A stretch of DNA of 64,000 nt, from contig JBBQKJ010000001.1 of the NCBI GenBank assembly GCA_038326775.1, forward strand, positions 1 through 64,000, read 5' to 3'. Shown here piece after piece: positions 60,203 to 64,000 of the stretch. Numbering within the stretch: position 1 is the stretch's first letter; each line of letters starts with the position of its first letter. Under the pieces are notes generated by a model. It saw only the letters and a program-made list of their open reading frames with translations. It did not search any database and was not told the origin of the DNA. Both the position numbers and the translations under genes were made by a program. This DNA comes from DYIU01 sp038326775 (GTDB lineage Bacteria; Actinomycetota; Geothermincolia; Fen-727; Anoxymicrobiaceae).

Positions 60203-62068
60203 TCAATCCTCGAAGATACCTTCCCGCTTGGTAAAAGCGGTCAGCCTGTCGCGGTTTGTCGGATCGACGAATTTCCTTATTTCAGCGTGATAATCACCTG
60301 TTGTAAACTGTAGCGCTCTTCCATGGCGCACCTCGTAGATAACGTCATACGGGTCGGCGTCGATTTCCTGAGTCCGAAATATAAAATCAAACCTCAGCCG
60401 GGGCTTCATCACCTTCATCGTCTCCGTCATGGGAAGCGATTCGATGAGCCTGATGAACCTGGGTAGCATGTAATGGGGGAGGTTTTCCCTGCAGTACTCG
60501 AAGAGGTCGTCTGCGTCAAGCACTTGAAAATCCGAGGGCTCCACGATGAACATGGGGTCGTCCTCCTTGCCTTTCGACTGAGGCAGCCCTATGATTCCCG
60601 CGTTTCTGACTCCCATGTACTTCATGATGATCTTTTCAGCGTCAACCGGGGACCAGTTTTCACCTTTGAACCTTATCCAGTCGCCCGTCCTGCCCAGGAA
60701 GATGAGGTGTTGCTCGTCACCCTCTCGGAGTATCGCTCCGAGGTCGCCCATCCTGAAGAACTCATCTCCGTCGAGCCTGACGATCCGCCTGGAGGTTTCC
60801 TCCGCGAGCTTGTAATACCCTGTGAAGGCGGAGCTTCCAAGTGATTTCTGGCTTACGACCACCTCGCCCGCAGCTTCGTCCAGGTTCGCAATTCTGCCCG
60901 ACGGGTCTATGACCGCCGGTCGCGCCTCACAAAAGCCTGCTGTCTCCCGGATCACACGTACGTCTTTGATCAGCTTTCCCACGCTATAGTCGGGGCTGTC
61001 CTCATCCACCGCCGTCACCGCGCCGGCTTCCGTTGAACCGTAGATCTCAGTGAATATCTCGAGCCCGAATATCTTAGCGAACGCCTTTCTGTCGGTGGCG
61101 TTGGCGCCGGTGCTTATCACCGTTCTCAAGGGAAGGTGCGAGAAATCGGGGTTCTCGTATTTTTGCTCCAGGTGGTTAAGCACGTAGTGCACGGGGTCTC
61201 CCACCGAGTTCCAGATGGTGGCCGCCGCGTCTTGCAGGTCTTTCACGAAATTACTGGAGCTGAACCTTCGCCGCAGCATTATCCTGGCGCCGTTCAAGAG
61301 CGCGGGCATGACGTTCAGGTAAAGCGAGTTGGAGTGGTTGAGGGGCATGCAGACGTAGCCCACGTCGTTTTCGGTGTAGTCGAGAATCCTGGTGCCCGTG
61401 ATGCCGACGTCGATGAGCTTGTCCCAGGTCACCTCTATCCCCTTCGGGGCGCCGGTGGTCCCGGACGTGAAGATGATCACCGCGGGCTGGTGTGTCTCCA
61501 GTCGCGCAGCAGTAAAGCCCTCGAGAGAGTCGCGGTGCCTGTCCAGAAGGCCGGCAACCGTCACGATTTCTTCGTCAGTGTCTCCGAGGGAGAATATGTG
61601 ATCGGATGTAAGACTCTGGAACCCAAAACGCCTGCCGGCTTCGAGCGCGGTGCCCAGGAACGTGGTCCCGGTCCCGGGCTGCGGGCCGCTGTCCGCTACC
61701 AGCAAGTCGATATCGATGTTGTTGATGTCGAAGGTGAGCTTCTCTCCTATCTGGGCGTTGTTGATTCCGACGAGAGTGGAATTGGTGAATGCGCACCCTC
61801 CCAGGATAAAGAAGAACTCGGGCCTGTTCTGCATGAATACGCCGACGTGAAACCTTCCGTCACCAGCCTTCCCCTGGATCTCACGCACGCGGTTTATCGC
61901 GTTGCCGTACTGGAGCGATTTTGTGTAGAGCTGCTCGTACGTGTATTCAGCGAGACTGCCGTCATCTTCACGGTTGAGCATGAAGACGCGGCCCCTCGTC
62001 GCGGGGCCTGTTCCCAGATGGGTTATGAGCTCCGAGAAGTCAGATCCCGACGGTCGAGCGAGTGTCAC
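60203..62068 (-). CDS. AMP-dependent acyl-CoA synthetase
   Basis: 621-residue adenylate-forming ligase. The A3 P-loop VIIFTSGTTGAPKGIEV is intact; TEIYGSTEAGAVTAVDEDSP, FRMGDLGAIL and IRFKGENWSPVDAEKI are A5, A7 and A8. The probable catalytic lysine is in LPMTETMKVMKPRLRF. The length and the N-terminus fit a fatty or aryl acid ligase. It heads the minus-strand operon. The tandem with an HgdB-like gene suggests activation of a carboxylic acid for reductive or dehydrating chemistry. Confidence 0.87.
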   Translation of the reverse strand: MTLARPSGSDFSELITHLGTGPATRGRVFMLNREDDGSLAEYTYEQLYTKSLQYGNAINRVREIQGKAGDGRFHVGVFMQNRPEFFFILGGCAFTNSTLVGINNAQIGEKLTFDINNIDIDLLVADSGPQPGTGTTFLGTALEAGRRFGFQSLTSDHIFSLGDTDEEIVTVAGLLDRHRDSLEGFTAARLETHQPAVIIFTSGTTGAPKGIEVTWDKLIDVGITGTRILDYTENDVGYVCMPLNHSNSLYLNVMPALLNGARIMLRRRFSSSNFVKDLQDAAATIWNSVGDPVHYVLNHLEQKYENPDFSHLPLRTVISTGANATDRKAFAKIFGLEIFTEIYGSTEAGAVTAVDEDSPDYSVGKLIKDVRVIRETAGFCEARPAVIDPSGRIANLDEAAGEVVVSQKSLGSSAFTGYYKLAEETSRRIVRLDGDEFFRMGDLGAILREGDEQHLIFLGRTGDWIRFKGENWSPVDAEKIIMKYMGVRNAGIIGLPQSKGKEDDPMFIVEPSDFQVLDADDLFEYCRENLPHYMLPRFIRLIESLPMTETMKVMKPRLRFDFIFRTQEIDADPYDVIYEVRHGRALQFTTGDYHAEIRKFVDPTNRDRLTAFTKREGIFED

Positions 62069-62099
62069 GGCCTGTCCTTCGGTCTGTTCTTAGTATTGC

Positions 62100-62159
62100 G
62101 CGGGCCGTCTGTGCCTTGTCAGGCTTGAGCTCTATCTTGTAGGCCCGCTTGATGTTCAT
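62100..62159 (-). pseudogene. N-terminal remnant of a TnpB/IS605 OrfB-like protein
   Basis: From ATG 62159 the minus strand reads MNIKRAYKIELKPDKAQTA, the typical start of IS200/IS605 OrfB/TnpB proteins, then departs from the family. Only about 20 residues survive. It marks a lost insertion sequence upstream of the operon, or a replaced 5' end. A GGGAGG lies about 14 bases before the ATG. Confidence 0.5.
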
Positions 62160-62217
62160 AATTGTATTCTACCTCCCACCGGAACGGTCTTCGCCACCCG
62201 GATGACGTCGGCGCCTA

Positions 62218-62854
62218 CTTCCTTGCTACGCCTTTGAAGAACGTGTAGCAGAACGTGCCGCCGGCTTCCGAGGTGCGGTACAGGTCGCGGACCCCCCTGT
62301 CGAAGTCACCCGCCGTCGCCAGCCCCAGCTCGAGGGCTTTTTCCTTGGCTCCCTCCACCATCGCGGTGAAAGTGTTCTTCGTGAACCCCTCGACCAGTCC
62401 GGGCCTGCTCTCGTCTGCATAGACCATCCTGGGGCTGACCTCGACGTCCTCGAACCCGGCCTCCTCCAGCAGGGGATAAAGCCTGCGGCCTATCAGCGAG
62501 TCTCCGCCCGCGCGGGCCTGGGAACCGATCAGGCAGTTGATGGCCGCTCTCGAACGGGAGGTCGAAGACGTCAGCCTGTCTGAAAGTAACGTTGTTGCGC
62601 CCCTCTTTTTCCAGGAGCCTGCGTGCCTCATCGATGGAGTCGGGCGAGATATCGACCGAGGTGAAATGCGCGGACGGGCTGTTCCCGGCAAGGATGATCG
62701 TCTGGGCTCCCACGCCGCAGCCCACCTCTAGCACCTCGCTTCGCGCGGGATAGCGGGTATCTTGATGGAGCAGTTCCGCCAGCGTGCCGGCCTGGTCGTG
62801 AAGCCTTTCGGCTTCTCTATGGGAGTACCCGTGAACGTAGTCGCGGTTTAACAT
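62218..62854 (-). pseudogene. SAM-dependent methyltransferase with internal deletion
   Basis: From 62854 the N-terminal part is good: HGYSHREAERLHDQAGTLAE, motif I VLEVGCGVGAQT, and VDISPDSIDEARRLLEKEG to DVFDLPFES. The frame then breaks, and after the break another frame gives INCLIGSQARAGGDSLIGRR, LYPLLEEAGFEDVEVSPRMV and an intact C-terminus. A central piece of about 60-70 residues, which should hold motifs II-III (PGG), is missing. The two parts meet near 62555. It was presumably a UbiE-type enzyme in the same operon. Confidence 0.75.
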
Positions 62855-62866
62855 GCCGGTGCGCGC

Positions 62867-63925
62867 CTACTTCAGGAGCCCGCGCTCCGCGGCCATCTTC
62901 ATCTGCATCTCTATGAAGTTGGACGGCGGCTCCAAGGCATCGGGTTTCGCTATGAGCGAGGCGGCGTTCTCCGGGCAGGTGGGGACACACAGGCCGCACC
63001 CTATGCACCGGGCCAGGTCGATTTCCATGTAGTCGTCGCCTTCCACGATGGCCTCAATCTGGCACCGCTCGAGGCAGGTCCCACACGCTACGCACAGGTC
63101 TGGATCGATCGTGGCGTGGTAAGACGAAAGGGCGTGGTCGGCCGGGCGCTCGTACGTCTTCAGTCCCAGGAGCATGTTGCAGCTGTCCCCGCAGCAGGTG
63201 CAGATATTCATTATCGCCTGTGAATTTGTGGGGGAGAGCACCATCGCGTGCTCCTCTGCCTCGTCCAGTATCTTCAGGCACTCCTCTACGGTGATCTGCC
63301 TGCCTATGCCGTTCTCGATGTAGTACCGGGCGCCGAAGCTGAAGGTCAGACAGCTCTCCATGGGGTGCTCGCACGGCCTGCCCAGAAGCTGCTTCTCCTT
63401 GCGGCATATGCAGTCCGCCACGGCGATGACGTCCTGCTTCTTCACCATCTCACGCGCGTCGTCGTAGGTGGCAACGGAGGTGGTGGTGTCGATTGCGTCA
63501 CCCACCGGCACAACTCTCATCTGCTTGCTCTCGAGGCTGCCGAAGTGCCGGGTGACGTAGGGCACATACTCATCGAGCAGCTCGGCCAGCTCCCGGTCCA
63601 TCGCCTTGAGGTGGAACTCGTATATCCCGATCAGGAACTGCAGGGCCATGTAGTACGGCTCGCCGTTGATGCGTACCCTGTTTAGGCTCCCCTGCTTCGC
63701 CATGGACTCGAGCATCTCCGCGGCCTCGGCCTCGTCCATCCCGATACGCTCTGCGATAGCGGAGACTGTCTCGGGCATCTGCGTGAGCTGCATGGCGAGC
63801 TCGGCCTCCTCCGCCGTGAAGTACCGCTTGAGCAGCTTTATCTCGACCCCGCTTTGCGTGGAGGGAAAACCTCCAGGTAGCCCGTCAAGGAACTCCCGCA
63901 ACCGGTAGTAGACATCGTCGGACAT
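62867..63925 (-). CDS. Fe-S protein with N-terminal winged-helix-like region
   Basis: 352 residues. The N-terminal part (about 1-75) reads like a DNA-binding winged helix (AIAERIGMDEAEAAEMLESM). A middle region has Cys motifs CICRKEKQLLGRPCEHPMESC and ICTCCGDSCNMLLGL. Two 4Fe-4S ferredoxin motifs close it (CVACGTCLERC and CIGCGLCVPTC). Seen in anaerobes as a 4Fe-4S dicluster protein. It may sense redox state or carry electrons for the operon downstream. ATG 63925 follows GGAGG by five bases. The last 75 bases of the window hold no gene. Confidence 0.75.
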   Translation of the reverse strand: MSDDVYYRLREFLDGLPGGFPSTQSGVEIKLLKRYFTAEEAELAMQLTQMPETVSAIAERIGMDEAEAAEMLESMAKQGSLNRVRINGEPYYMALQFLIGIYEFHLKAMDRELAELLDEYVPYVTRHFGSLESKQMRVVPVGDAIDTTTSVATYDDAREMVKKQDVIAVADCICRKEKQLLGRPCEHPMESCLTFSFGARYYIENGIGRQITVEECLKILDEAEEHAMVLSPTNSQAIMNICTCCGDSCNMLLGLKTYERPADHALSSYHATIDPDLCVACGTCLERCQIEAIVEGDDYMEIDLARCIGCGLCVPTCPENAASLIAKPDALEPPSNFIEMQMKMAAERGLLK

Positions 63926-64000
63926 GTTGACCTCCGTGGGCCGGTGGACGGCACCATCCACGCCATCTGAATCCTTCCTGACCCAGTCTAGCGCATGGGG

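Overview
The window is a GC-rich stretch (by eye a little over 60% GC) of a bacterial chromosome, densely coded, with frequent TTG and GTG starts behind strong GGAGG sites. Several gene orders are typical of Actinobacteria: prfB-(PHP)-ftsE-ftsX-(ctpA)-smpB-ssrA, and murI-MBL hydrolase-rph-rdgB (the order seen in mycobacteria as Rv1338-Rv1341). A SIS-type bifunctional phosphoglucose/phosphomannose isomerase beside a phosphomannomutase and a sugar nucleotidyltransferase fits the same phylum. A tungsten-type aldehyde:ferredoxin oxidoreductase, a 2-hydroxyacyl-CoA-dehydratase-like protein and many Fe-S oxidoreductases point to an anaerobic, probably uncultured, deep-branching actinobacterial lineage. 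This placement is inference.

Layout. 1-4980: sugar-nucleotide and mannose metabolism. 5003-8043: an S-adenosylmethionine recycling and methionine salvage block (truncated nucleoside phosphorylase, AhcY, MtnA). 8308-16921: comF, an FlgM-like gene, a structured RNA matching the raiA motif, a cold-shock gene, hpf, two membrane HD/HD-GYP proteins and secA. 16983-23367: prfB with a +1 programmed frameshift, a PHP hydrolase, ftsEX, a carboxy-terminal processing protease, smpB and tmRNA, followed by an att-like duplication of the tmRNA 3' end. 23662-32040: an epimerase, a glutamine synthetase homologue, murI-MBL-rph-rdgB, a phosphotyrosine phosphatase, a diacylglycerol-kinase-like gene and a GDPD gene framed by inverted repeats. 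32059-35349: a galT-galK-galE Leloir operon on the minus strand. 35457-45258: an ABC-transporter deletion scar, aldehyde ferredoxin oxidoreductase, two zinc-ribbon membrane proteins, tRNA-Pro, an acyltransferase and several alpha/beta hydrolases, a flavodoxin-like reductase and tRNA-Gly. 45450-49599: a stress-type neighbourhood (frameshifted aqpZ, DUF4337-like protein, HdeD, a decayed transporter, glutamate decarboxylase).

49685-62068 is a tightly packed minus-strand operon: acyl-CoA ligase, HgdB-like protein, saccharopine-dehydrogenase-like reductase, a 128-residue unknown, two GlcD-type flavoproteins around a GlcF/HdrD-type Fe-S protein, a lipoprotein carboxylesterase and a CrtI-like flavoprotein. 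It has no pathway I recognise and is the best candidate here for an undescribed system. It is preceded by a TnpB remnant, a deletion-scarred methyltransferase and a winged-helix Fe-S protein.

Two themes recur. A short dispersed repeat (core GGGGTCAGGTC) sits directly after stop codons, sometimes as inward-facing pairs. Several genes are broken by internal deletions or single-base shifts (nucleoside phosphorylase, ABC transporter, aqpZ, GAP-family transporter, methyltransferase), so local gene decay is active.
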